Assembly (NCBI GenBank): GCA_002167285.1
Contig: NHDG01000067.1
Location: 86,093-150,092, forward strand
Direction of reading: 5' to 3'
DNA: 64,000 nt
Source of the DNA: Planctomycetia bacterium TMED53
Lineage (GTDB): Bacteria > Planctomycetota > UBA8108 > UBA1146
Translations under genes and position numbers: made by a program
Shown: one piece after another, positions 28,492 to 37,817 of the stretch
How the letters are laid out: the number at the start of each line of letters is the position of its first letter
Position numbering within the stretch: position 1 is the first letter of the stretch
Notes under the pieces: model-generated
Told to the model about the DNA's origin: nothing
Seen by the model: the letters and a program-made list of their open reading frames with translations, nothing else
Databases searched by the model: none

Positions 28492-30108
28492 ATGCGTGGC
28501 GATCGTCATCTATTGACCTACTTTATTGGCTGTCTGTTTCTGGCTCTCATCGGCCTATTGATCTTTCAAAGCAGTGGATACTCGCAAACTTCTGGATACT
28601 CGACAGCCCCACCTTTGATCGTTGCAGATACGAGCCGTGATCACCTGATCGGGCTCAAGGATCTCGATGGGGATGGTTTCTATTTTTCCCCCGAAGAGCA
28701 CTCCATCCTTCTCACCGAACTTTCCGGGATCGACCTCTCGATCCCAGCAGCTCTACTCAGTCGGCCCGATGATTTGCTTCTTTTGGATGGGGGGAGCGTC
28801 GATCAACTGATCTCCTTACGCGATCTCGATGGAGACGGCAGCTGGATTGGCAATGGTGAAACTAGCGTGCTTTACGATGGCGGAAATTCGATCCCTGATT
28901 GGGTCTACCCAACGGCTCTATGCCGAGATCCAGCTTCTGTACAAGGCGTTGAAACTCTTTACGTCGCCGATCGCAGTACCACCCGAAGAAGAATTCTGCA
29001 ACTGCGAGATCTCGACGGCGACGGTTCTTTCAGCACCGGTGAAGCTCAAATCTGGTGGAGCGTTTTGAATGGCCCAAATATCGATCCTTCTTTTCTCCCG
29101 ACAGAACTGCTCGCTATCGCTCCTTCCGAGTTACTGGTTGTCGATGGGCCTCGTGGGCTGATTCACCGTGCTCACGATATCGACGGTAATGGCATCATCG
29201 ACACTGATGCCGAATGGTCCCCCTGGTTCGTAGCCCCCAGTGATTTCGGCATCACCCGTATCTCCGATTTCCAGCGTGGAGACGATGGACGATTTTGGCT
29301 GACTGATGATGTGAGTGGTCAGGTGTTTATCTTCGAAGATTCCGACAGCAGTGACCGCATCGATCGCAATGAGGAAGTCATTCTCTTTACCTCGAAATCT
29401 TCACCGCGTTCAATATGGCCCCACCCTAGCACGGGGGCATTCATCGGAGATGGCGAGACCGATACTCTTTGGTTTTGCCGAGATGAAGATGGCGATGGAT
29501 CTGCTTTTGGAAATGAAGAGTGTATTGCACTACTCCCTGATTCTTTCGCAGATCTATCGACTCCATCAGCGATCAGCGGCCCCCAAGGTTGGCAAAGTTT
29601 GCAATTTGAAAGCATCGATCCTCCATGGGTCTCACGAGAAGGGCAGGTAGTCGAGATCCATGGCGATGGTTGGAGTACGGGAGTTCCGATTTCCTTACAG
29701 GTATCGGGCACAGAGATACCGGCGACCAGTGTACTCCCACAAAGAATCGTTGCAGATTTCCCACCTCTGCAGGAAGGAGTCCACGACTTGTGGATCCAGT
29801 CCGGTCAGTGGCACGGTTATATTCCCGCGGCGATCACGGTTGTTCCAACTTTCATTCGGGGAGACGTCACTCGCGATCAGCACATCAATTTGGCGGATCC
29901 GCTGCGTTTACTGCAATGGCTCTATATTCCGGGAGTCCCTCCCCTGCCCTGCCTCGACGCAGCCGATGTGAATGATGATGAACTTCTGCAACTCACCGAT
30001 GCCGTATGGCTACTCGACTACCTCTTCGGTGGAGGACCGATGCCGCAGTTGCCATTTCCTGAATCAGGGCCCGATCCTGTTCAAGAGGAACAGGGCTGCG
30101 TTGAATGA
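28492..30108 (+). CDS. Secreted/anchored protein with repeated DLDGDG EF-hand-like loops and C-terminal dockerin-like domain
   Basis: RBS AGGAGGAG before ATG 28492; LKDLDGDGFYF, LRDLDGDGSWI, LRDLDGDGSFS, AHDIDGNGIID; C-term GDVTRDQHINLADPLRLLQWLY…DVNDDELLQLTDAVWLLDYLFGG. Confidence 0.85.
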   Translation: MRGDRHLLTYFIGCLFLALIGLLIFQSSGYSQTSGYSTAPPLIVADTSRDHLIGLKDLDGDGFYFSPEEHSILLTELSGIDLSIPAALLSRPDDLLLLDGGSVDQLISLRDLDGDGSWIGNGETSVLYDGGNSIPDWVYPTALCRDPASVQGVETLYVADRSTTRRRILQLRDLDGDGSFSTGEAQIWWSVLNGPNIDPSFLPTELLAIAPSELLVVDGPRGLIHRAHDIDGNGIIDTDAEWSPWFVAPSDFGITRISDFQRGDDGRFWLTDDVSGQVFIFEDSDSSDRIDRNEEVILFTSKSSPRSIWPHPSTGAFIGDGETDTLWFCRDEDGDGSAFGNEECIALLPDSFADLSTPSAISGPQGWQSLQFESIDPPWVSREGQVVEIHGDGWSTGVPISLQVSGTEIPATSVLPQRIVADFPPLQEGVHDLWIQSGQWHGYIPAAITVVPTFIRGDVTRDQHINLADPLRLLQWLYIPGVPPLPCLDAADVNDDELLQLTDAVWLLDYLFGGGPMPQLPFPESGPDPVQEEQGCVE

Positions 30109-30127
30109 GAGCAATGGAGTGAACCGA

Positions 30128-31033
30128 TCAATCCTCGGAGGATTTATCTCCTCCGAGGAGATCTTTTAAGCCACTGGGAAGTCGATCCTCCAGTACCTTT
30201 TTGACCTGCCCCTTCACGCGATCCTTGACGATATCGGAGACGCCCTCTTCAGACCAACTGCGAAGCATCAGCAAAAAGGCTTCCCGCTCCCCTTTTGACA
30301 TCTGCCACTTCTCACTGGCAACCTCTAGAGCGTTCAATGCTCTACCGATCAATAAATCAAGCACTTCACGATATAGCTCGCCAACATTCGTCGTTTGCTC
30401 CGATTGGAGATTGGCTTCGGGGGTGAAGATCATCGCCGGAATCGTCAATGAAATTGATTCAGTTTTCCCACCCGGTAGTCGAATCTGTCCAACCAATCTG
30501 GAGTCAGTAATCGACAATTTTGATAACTCCACCAGAGGTCCTCCCTCTGAAGACTGTTCATTCTCTTTATCATTCTTCTTTGGGAGCTGATCTTTAATTT
30601 TTCGATACGCCTCAAGTAGGTTCAATTTTAATCCATTCGATCCTAATGAAGCATCAATGGTCAGCTGTACGCCATCCAATAAAAGCTCTACTTGCTGAGG
30701 AGCTTCGGAGAAAATCGAACTCAAATCCAAATAGATGATCGCAGTATCAATACTGACAAGCTCACCTTCACCGAAACTAGACGGGCTTTTCAGATTCAGA
30801 TTTTCAACTCGTAGCTTTTCGAGGCCTGGGATTTTGACCTTACTCACGGAAGTCGACCCTTGGCCTAACACGTAATCCCCCCCGAAGACGAGGGTCCTCT
30901 CGATAGCTATTGGCATACTCATCACTACGACACCAATCAAAACTAAGCATGAAAGGAGCAAAATCACCAAGATTTTGACAGATGGCTTTTTTAGCCAGCT
31001 ACCCATATCGATCTCCTTACCGCTCGTTTTCAC
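30128..31033 (-). CDS. AsmA-like single-TM envelope protein
   Basis: N-term TM; KIPGLEKLRVENLNLKSPSSFGEGELVSIDTAIIYLDLSSI. Confidence 0.65.
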   Translation of the reverse strand: MKTSGKEIDMGSWLKKPSVKILVILLLSCLVLIGVVVMSMPIAIERTLVFGGDYVLGQGSTSVSKVKIPGLEKLRVENLNLKSPSSFGEGELVSIDTAIIYLDLSSIFSEAPQQVELLLDGVQLTIDASLGSNGLKLNLLEAYRKIKDQLPKKNDKENEQSSEGGPLVELSKLSITDSRLVGQIRLPGGKTESISLTIPAMIFTPEANLQSEQTTNVGELYREVLDLLIGRALNALEVASEKWQMSKGEREAFLLMLRSWSEEGVSDIVKDRVKGQVKKVLEDRLPSGLKDLLGGDKSSED

Positions 31034-31192
31034 TGGAGTTCAAATTGAAGAGCACTAAAGTCAGCCCATCAACCCTGCTAAATGCAGTTCTTTGCAAATC
31101 TCGAATTCAAGTGCTCATCATCTTCATAACGCCTGCTGCAGCAATGCATTCATTTTTCCTCAGGTATCACCGACGTAGAAAGAAGTCGTCGA

Positions 31193-32059
31193 TCAATCCT
31201 TAATAAGTTCCAAAGCCTTGAGAACAGTCTCTCGATCTTTATCAGAGAGATCCCAACCGGCGACAGCATCTCGAATCTCATCGACAGAGTTTTGAATGAT
31301 GCCCATCAAGATGTAACAAAAATATTGCTCGACAGTGGCAAGATCCTGGATGTGAGGCGCACGGACACTACCTCCGTTGGTTTTTGCATCATGAACTGCA
31401 TTAGTTTTCCAAATTCGCTGGGTATTCTTCTCTCGCCATAATGGAGATATCTCAGGCAACTCCATGTCGAGCTCACCCACCCAACTATTGATTTTAAAAT
31501 CGCCACCAACGAGCCGATATTTTTCGACAAACGGCGAGTACATCTTAATGACAGGACTTTCAGGAAGCGGACGATCCATTTTCACACCAGAAGCAATCTG
31601 CTCTAACCTCAGTTTTAGATGACGATAAATATCGACGAGATTGACTCTCATATCTTCACCGCTACCGAGAACCGTGACATTCACAGTGCAATTCTTAAAG
31701 AAAGTCTGAATATCAATACGTCCCTCCAACAGGCTTTCAACTTTGTAAGAAACCTGTAACTGGCCGACCTCAAGCCAGTTCTTCACCTCTGAATATTCAC
31801 CAGGGTTTGAGATCGAGAACCCCCATAGCATGAGAATCTCATACAAACCCTGATCTACATTTGGCAAGTAAGTGGCAGATTCGATTTGAGTACTTCCATC
31901 TGAAAAGATGGCGTTCCCAGTAGTCAGAACCAGATCAGTGATTTTTGAGGGCGCATTTTTTTGAAAACTTTTGTACTCCCCGATTAATACTGCAATCAAG
32001 CCACCCACTATCAAAAGCAGTGAAATCAAAAGAATCAAAAATTTTCTGTTCAACATCAT
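31193..32059 (-). CDS. AsmA-like single-TM protein, apparent paralogue of 30128..31033
   Basis: Same layout: N-terminal TM, (V/L)NL(V/L)(D/E)xYR(H/K)(L/I)K, matching C-terminal helical region. Confidence 0.6.
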   Translation of the reverse strand: MMLNRKFLILLISLLLIVGGLIAVLIGEYKSFQKNAPSKITDLVLTTGNAIFSDGSTQIESATYLPNVDQGLYEILMLWGFSISNPGEYSEVKNWLEVGQLQVSYKVESLLEGRIDIQTFFKNCTVNVTVLGSGEDMRVNLVDIYRHLKLRLEQIASGVKMDRPLPESPVIKMYSPFVEKYRLVGGDFKINSWVGELDMELPEISPLWREKNTQRIWKTNAVHDAKTNGGSVRAPHIQDLATVEQYFCYILMGIIQNSVDEIRDAVAGWDLSDKDRETVLKALELIKD

Positions 32060-32267
32060 GGTCGAATCTCATTCTTATCACGCCAGAACTTTTAAGAGCA
32101 TTCCTTCGTAGTTCTTCACGAATCATAAATCCGAAATCAGGGAACAGCAGGCCATACAGCATTGCCCCCATTGCTCACAAACTATTTTCATGAATAAAAT
32201 AAGGGAGACAAGGATCACCTGCCGTATTCTAGAGAAGGCTTCAGAAATCATTCCTTGATGGGGTTCA

Positions 32268-32612
32268 ATGAAATCAGACAAGAACTATGCCGTAGCGGTC
32301 ATCTTATCGATGATCTTTGGAGTTTTTGGTATCCAGCACTTCTATCTGGGTCGCTGGTTTCTTGGTCTTTTTGATTTGAGTCTTTCGATTTGCGCGATCT
32401 ATCACTTCGCCATTGGAAAACCGGGCTTAGCCCTGCTCTTTTTTGCTACCGACTTTATTCACACAACCATCGTCACCATCGAGTTGTTCACCGGCAAATT
32501 CAAAGATGGGAAAGGTCGGTTCGTCTGTTACCCTGGACAGAAGCTGAAAGGTCAAGAAGATGAATCGTTCCCGTTACAAGGTCAAGAAGATGAATCGTTC
32601 CCGTTACAGTGA
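32268..32612 (+). CDS. TM2-domain protein with C-terminal (GQEDESFPLQ)x2
   Basis: IFGVFGIQHFYLGRWFLGLFDLSLSICAIYHF. Confidence 0.82.
   Translation: MKSDKNYAVAVILSMIFGVFGIQHFYLGRWFLGLFDLSLSICAIYHFAIGKPGLALLFFATDFIHTTIVTIELFTGKFKDGKGRFVCYPGQKLKGQEDESFPLQGQEDESFPLQ
32548..32607 (+). repeat. 30-bp perfect tandem duplication (AAGGTCAAGAAGATGAATCGTTCCCGTTAC)x2
   Basis: 32548-32577 equals 32578-32607; spans stop/start overlap of two TM2 genes. Confidence 0.97.
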
Positions 32613-33027
32613 TTGTGGATTTGTACCTACAGCATTATTGGCGATGTTCTTGGGTAGCTTTGGAATCCACCGTTTTTACGTTGGAAAAGTAGGTACAGGA
32701 ATTTTGATGCTGTTTACCTTCGGCGGCTATGGGATTTGGACACTGATCGATTACATCATCGTTTTGACCGATGGCTTCACCGATTCAGAAGGCCGGGTTA
32801 TCAGCCGAAATCAACAAATCCAACCTGAGAGCGACTGTAACTTCATACCCGCTTTTTTCCTCTGTGCTTTCCTTGGCTTGCTTGGAGCCCACCGCTTTTA
32901 TACCGGCAAGTACCTGACCGCTATTCTGATGATCATCACCTTCGGGGGTCTCGGAATCTGGATTCTCATCGACAGTGTGATGCTCATCACAGGAGGCTTC
33001 CACGATAGTGAGGGCAAGCTCGTCTAG
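32560..33027 (+). CDS. Tandem two-TM2-domain protein
   Basis: AMFLGSFGIHRFYVGKVGTGILMLFTFGGYGIWTLID and CAFLGLLGAHRFYTGKYLTAILMIITFGGLGIWILID; alternative start 32590. Confidence 0.88.
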   Translation: MNRSRYKVKKMNRSRYSDCGFVPTALLAMFLGSFGIHRFYVGKVGTGILMLFTFGGYGIWTLIDYIIVLTDGFTDSEGRVISRNQQIQPESDCNFIPAFFLCAFLGLLGAHRFYTGKYLTAILMIITFGGLGIWILIDSVMLITGGFHDSEGKLV

Positions 33028-33369
33028 CAGCTGTCAGGGCTCTTCATCCACTCCCGAGGGGCCCTGCAGCCCTCCGTTCGCAGATTTTCGTCTAATTTAT
33101 TTCTGTGGGCATCACAGCGGAGATTCCCTCGATATCCCTGTCAGGGGGGCAGGACTTGCCAGGTGTCCTCTGCCTTGGCCGTCACATTTCCCAAAGAAAC
33201 CGTTCAATCTTCCCAGTAAACGGGACAAATCCATTCGAAAAAGTTAAGGTCTATAGCAGTGACCTTTGTGTGAGGAGCGGTTTTCTACTGAAACCCCCTC
33301 GCCAACCGGCGGACGCTTCTGTCCCGGTTTTGGCAACAGGGGATCCAGTGACGTTCAACGTGAGAGACA

Positions 33370-35166
33370 GTGATGGAAACGATCGATCCCTTTGCCCAGG
33401 TTCCGGCCCCTCTGCGTGCAGCCATCGAGGCCCGCGGTTTTGAAAAACTGACCTCGGTTCAGGAAGCTGTGCTCTCCGCCGAAGGAGAAGGCCGCAACCT
33501 ACGCATCTCGTCGCAAACCGGATCCGGTAAAACCCTCGCCCTCGGCCTTCGCCTCGCTTCCGATCTGATTCCGCAAGACGGTCAATTTCTTCCACCGGCA
33601 GATGGACCTCGCGCCCTGCTGATCACCCCCACCCGAGAATTGGCGGTGCAGGTGGCAGAAGAATTGCGCTGGTTGCTGGCGCAGGTTCCCGGAGTCACCG
33701 TCGAAGTGGTGACCGGCGGATCTGATCCGGTCCGTGAGAAACGCGCCCTGAAAAAATCTCCGGCGGTGCTGGTCGGTACCCCCGGCCGTCTCCTCGATCA
33801 CATTCGAACCGGTAACCTGCGCTGCAGTTCCATCCGCCAGGTGGTCCTCGACGAAGCGGACCAGATGCTCGACATGGGATTCCGTGAAGAGCTGGAAGCC
33901 ATCCTCGAAAACCTGCCCCAGGAACGCTACAGCCATCTGGTCTCCGCGACCTTCCCGCAGGCGGTGAAGAAACTCGCCGATGGTTTTCAGAAGAACCCGC
34001 TCATCGTCGAGGGCACTCGTCTTGGGGAAGCCAATGCGGATATCCAGCACATTGCCCATCTGATCCGCCCCCGTGAACTGGAACGCGCTCTGACCAACGT
34101 GCTGCTCCACTCCGAGGGAGAACGGGTCCTGATCTTTGTCCGCCGTCGAGTGGACGCCGCCGATCTGACGGAACGCCTGTCCGCCAAGGGTCTTGCCGCC
34201 GCGCCTTTCAGCGGGGAATTGACTCAGGCGCAAAGAACCCGCACTCTCAATGCCTTCCGTCATGGTGAGCAGAAGATTCTTATCGCCACTGACGTGGCGG
34301 CCCGCGGCATCGACATTCCGGGAATCGGCATGGTCATCCATGCGGATATCCCCACCGATGTCGAGAACTACACCCACCGCAGTGGGCGTACCGGTCGTGC
34401 CGGCCAAAAGGGACGCAGCATCCTCATGGTGCCGCTGCACCTTCAGGGAAGAGTGCGCCGGGTTCTTTCCCAAGCCGGAGTCGAGCCCCAGTGGCAACCG
34501 ATCCCGAGCCGGGCGCAAATTGAGAAGCGCCACACCAAATTGTTCCGCCGGGATCTGCACGCACAACTCGCCGAGCCGGATGAGGTCAGCGAGAAACAGA
34601 AGTCCTATGCCAAGTTCCTGCTCGAACAGCCTGAAGGCCGCACACCCGAAGAGATCATCGCAGCCCTGCTGCAAATGGCCGAGCCCGCACCTTCCAACCG
34701 CGGCTACGATCTGGAAAAAATCACTGAAAAACCGGGACGTCACTCCGACCAAAGAAGGCCCCATGACCGTCGATCGCAGGATCGTCGCAACCACTTCGAG
34801 GATCAGGGACTGCGCAAGCGTGATCTCTCCGGATCCTTTGATGTCTTTGAAATCAATTGGGGCTTCCACAACGGCGGCAACGCCAGCCGCATCCTTTCCC
34901 ACGTCTGTCGCCGGGGAAAGATCAACCGCGCCGCCATCGGCCAGATCAGTGTCGGTGCGAAGGCCAGCGTCTTCGAAGTTTCCGACACCGTCTCACAGGA
35001 GTTTGCCCAGGCGTGCCAGCGTCAGGATTCCCGTGACCCCGATCTGATCATCCAACGTAGTCAGAAGACCCTGGCCCCAAGAAGCCCCCGTCGCCCGAAA
35101 TCAGACCGTGGCAAAGGCCGTCACTCCTTCGGCAACCGCCCCAAAACCGGAACCGGCCGTCGCTGA
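33370..35166 (+). CDS. DEAD-box RNA helicase with DbpA-type C-terminal domain
   Basis: SQTGSGKTLA, TPTRELAVQVAEE, VLDEADQMLDMGF, HRSGRTGRAG; GTG 33370 or ATG 33373. Confidence 0.94.
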   Translation: MMETIDPFAQVPAPLRAAIEARGFEKLTSVQEAVLSAEGEGRNLRISSQTGSGKTLALGLRLASDLIPQDGQFLPPADGPRALLITPTRELAVQVAEELRWLLAQVPGVTVEVVTGGSDPVREKRALKKSPAVLVGTPGRLLDHIRTGNLRCSSIRQVVLDEADQMLDMGFREELEAILENLPQERYSHLVSATFPQAVKKLADGFQKNPLIVEGTRLGEANADIQHIAHLIRPRELERALTNVLLHSEGERVLIFVRRRVDAADLTERLSAKGLAAAPFSGELTQAQRTRTLNAFRHGEQKILIATDVAARGIDIPGIGMVIHADIPTDVENYTHRSGRTGRAGQKGRSILMVPLHLQGRVRRVLSQAGVEPQWQPIPSRAQIEKRHTKLFRRDLHAQLAEPDEVSEKQKSYAKFLLEQPEGRTPEEIIAALLQMAEPAPSNRGYDLEKITEKPGRHSDQRRPHDRRSQDRRNHFEDQGLRKRDLSGSFDVFEINWGFHNGGNASRILSHVCRRGKINRAAIGQISVGAKASVFEVSDTVSQEFAQACQRQDSRDPDLIIQRSQKTLAPRSPRRPKSDRGKGRHSFGNRPKTGTGRR

Positions 35167-35186
35167 GACACCCACCGATACAAAAG

Positions 35187-35222
35187 CGTCGGCATTGGGA
35201 CGGTTGAGTCTCAATACCGACG
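35187..35222. terminator. Strong hairpin in convergent helicase/rpoN gap (bidirectional terminator candidate)
   Basis: CGTCGGCATTGGGAC-GGTTGA-GTCTCAATACCGACG, 15-bp stem including wobble pairs. Confidence 0.7.
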
Positions 35223-35259
35223 TTAAGTGATTGAATCACAGTTACTTTTATTGTTTCAA

Positions 35260-36663
35260 CTAACCCTTGTAACGTTTACGCAACTTCGCTTGGGGAATGC
35301 CGGCGCGTTCGCGGTATTTGCTGACAGTGCGGCGGGCAATTTTGACACCTAGGTTGGCCAGCTTCTTGGCGAGCTGGGTATCGCTCAGCGGATAAGCAGG
35401 ATCTTCGGCATCGATGATGTCGCGGATCGCTTCACAGATGCTTTCGCGGCTTTCGACCCCGCCATCCTCACGCTCGACCCCTCCGGTGAAGAGACGACGC
35501 AGCTCTATGACTCCGTGAGGGGTTTGCATGTACTTGCCATTGGCGGAACGACTGACGGTCGAGATGTGTACACCGGTGGCATCCGCCACTTCCTGCATCG
35601 TCAATGCCTGAATTCTCGAAGGGCCATGACGGAAGAAGTCTTCCTGCCGCTCGATGACGGTCTGGGCGATGTCGATGAGAGTACGACGACGCAGTTCCAC
35701 CGAATGGATCAACGCACGGGCACCCTCGACGCGGGTTTTGATGTACTCCTCGACCTCCGGCTTCAGCTGCGGCTCTTCAAGCATCGCTGAACAGGCGGAA
35801 GAGATACGCAGGTCGGGCAGACGATCACTGGCAAGTCGGGCGACAAACTTGTCACCAACTTCATCGACAGCGATCTCTGGCACGATGCCGTGGTGACCAC
35901 GATCGGCGAAGGCGGATCCGGGGGCGGGATCGAGCTGGCGAATCACATCACACGCTTCTTGAACCTCTTCCATCGAGACTTCCAGCTTGTCAGCCATCTT
36001 TGGCAGGGCATTGGCGAGGAGATCTTCAAGGCACTCATCGATGATGCGGTACTCGGTGCTGCCGACGACACTGTTCAATTGCAACAGCAGACAATCGGCG
36101 AGATTCATCGCTCCTACCCCTGGAGGATCGAGGCGACGTACCACTTCGAGTGCGCGAGCCAAAACCGGTTCCGATTTGTTGGTGCAGCGGGCGAGATCGG
36201 ACACATCGCCGATGAACCAACCCCGATCATCGAGATTGGCGCAGACGATTTCGCACGCTTTGCGCAATGAGGGATCGAGTTCGAGCATCTGTAACTGACG
36301 CACCAGGAACGCCTCGAGAGACTCGGGACGATCGACGGTGTTCATCAGTGCTTCATGTTTGGCATCGGAGGCTTCCGAAGAACCCACCTGACGGCGTTCG
36401 CCGGTGGCGGGGCGCTCCCAGTTATCGACGATCTCCATCAGACGACGGGTTTCATCATCCACTTTCTCGGAAGAGGATTCTGTGGGTTCGTCCGCTGTGA
36501 AGGTCGGTTTTTCAACCAGCTCCAAAGCGGGGTTCTCGGTGAACTCCTTCTGGATGCGCGCTTCCAGATCGGTCACACCTAATTGCAAGATGTCCATCGA
36601 CAGGATGAGCTGTGGAGTCAGAGTCTGTTGTTGCTCGAGTCGTCCTGAAACCTGAAGACGCAC
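35260..36663 (-). CDS. rpoN: RNA polymerase sigma-54 factor RpoN
   Basis: LEQQQTLTPQLILSMDILQL; HISTVSRSANGKYMQTPHGVIELRRLF; ARRTVSKYRERAGIPQAKLRK (RpoN box). Confidence 0.96.
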   Translation of the reverse strand: MRLQVSGRLEQQQTLTPQLILSMDILQLGVTDLEARIQKEFTENPALELVEKPTFTADEPTESSSEKVDDETRRLMEIVDNWERPATGERRQVGSSEASDAKHEALMNTVDRPESLEAFLVRQLQMLELDPSLRKACEIVCANLDDRGWFIGDVSDLARCTNKSEPVLARALEVVRRLDPPGVGAMNLADCLLLQLNSVVGSTEYRIIDECLEDLLANALPKMADKLEVSMEEVQEACDVIRQLDPAPGSAFADRGHHGIVPEIAVDEVGDKFVARLASDRLPDLRISSACSAMLEEPQLKPEVEEYIKTRVEGARALIHSVELRRRTLIDIAQTVIERQEDFFRHGPSRIQALTMQEVADATGVHISTVSRSANGKYMQTPHGVIELRRLFTGGVEREDGGVESRESICEAIRDIIDAEDPAYPLSDTQLAKKLANLGVKIARRTVSKYRERAGIPQAKLRKRYKG

Positions 36664-36788
36664 ACGTCCCCCTCTCGGATCCGACTGGCGGATCGGGTGG
36701 TTCTTGAACTCTTGCGAGAGACGTGGTGTGGATGAAGAGGCGTAAAAGCCTCCACTCGCAGACTAATTTTCTTGGCTTCCCGATCGGG

Positions 36789-37046
36789 CTAAAGCGCGGT
36801 CCCGCCCATCGGATTCCCAGTAGCGGGATCGATAAAGACGCGATCGAGCCTGCGCTCGACGTACAGGTTGCCGTCATCCGGAGCAAAAAAGATCCTTTGT
36901 CCCGAAGCGAGAGCTTCCACCAGTTGCTGATGCATCCGTGGACGTTCTCTCTCCAGTTGTCCGGAGAGCACGAGTCGACGAGCCTCCCACGAAAAATCGT
37001 AGGCGTGATCGAATTCGTGCACCCGAACCTCCATCCCCGGGGCCAA
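36789..37046 (-). CDS. Small hypothetical protein between PII and rpoN
   Basis: Colinear ORF between PII and rpoN; no recognised motif. Confidence 0.5.
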   Translation of the reverse strand: MAPGMEVRVHEFDHAYDFSWEARRLVLSGQLERERPRMHQQLVEALASGQRIFFAPDDGNLYVERRLDRVFIDPATGNPMGGTAL

Positions 37047-37173
37047 GGCCCCTACAGATCTATTCAGTCCGGCGAGTCATAGTGGCGGCAGCGGGCACGG
37101 CAGTTGCCAGAAAGCCCGATTTACCGGATCCACTTCAGACCCGCTGAAGACTACCTTTCTCCGGCCGGAGGCG

Positions 37174-37485
37174 TCAAACCCTGCCAGAATCGATTCCAGC
37201 GATCAGGAAAATCTTACCGTCACCGATACGGCCGGTCCGACCTTCACGCATCACCGTATTCACAACTTCTTCGACGTGATCCTCCTCAACGAGGACTTCT
37301 AGGCGGATTTTAGGCAGGAAATCCATGCCGGCGTCATCCCCCGAATAACTTTCCAAATGATCTTTTTGCATGCCATAACCGCGAACTTCTTGGGCGGTAA
37401 TCAGTGCAATTCCGGAACATGCCCCCAAGGCTTTTCGGGTCTGCGCCAGTCGATACGGCCGGAGGATGGCGACGAGGCGATTCAT
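37174..37485 (-). CDS. P-II family nitrogen regulatory protein
   Basis: MNRLVAILRPYRLAQTRKAL…VRGYGMQKDHLESYSGDDAGMDFLPKIRLEVLVEEDHVEEVV…REGRTGRIGDGKIFL. Confidence 0.87.
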   Translation of the reverse strand: MNRLVAILRPYRLAQTRKALGACSGIALITAQEVRGYGMQKDHLESYSGDDAGMDFLPKIRLEVLVEEDHVEEVVNTVMREGRTGRIGDGKIFLIAGIDSGRV

Positions 37486-37817
37486 TCTCCCTGGCCAGCT
37501 CCATCGCTGATTTCCTGCCATAGATCCTGCTCCTCGAGGAGTTCACGTAACTCCCGGGGAGGACCATCGACACGAAAAGAGATATCTCGATCACGGGCTT
37601 CCCGTGCCAAAGCAACGATCCCCAACGCACCTGTCAGATCGACATCGGTGAGTGATCCGAGCCGCATTTCCAAGGAGCGAGCTTCGCCGATCGCCTCGAA
37701 GCCGACATGGGCCAACTGTTCGACATTACCCGCATCGAGAACACCACGGATTTCGATGATTTGCAGATCGCCTTCATTTTTTCTGTCTACCAGCAGTTCG
37801 CCACTCATCGGTGTCAC
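37482..37817 (-). CDS. STAS-domain anti-sigma-factor antagonist-like protein
   Basis: LQIIEIRGVLDAGNVEQLAHVG…LGSLTDVDLTGALGIVALAREARD; GTG start overlapping upstream TGA. Confidence 0.77.
   Translation of the reverse strand: MTPMSGELLVDRKNEGDLQIIEIRGVLDAGNVEQLAHVGFEAIGEARSLEMRLGSLTDVDLTGALGIVALAREARDRDISFRVDGPPRELRELLEEQDLWQEISDGAGQGE

Noticed and set aside
33499-34902. 467-aa ORF antisense to the DEAD-box helicase
   Set aside because: Shadow ORF in GC-rich codon-biased DNA; the plus-strand helicase motifs explain the region
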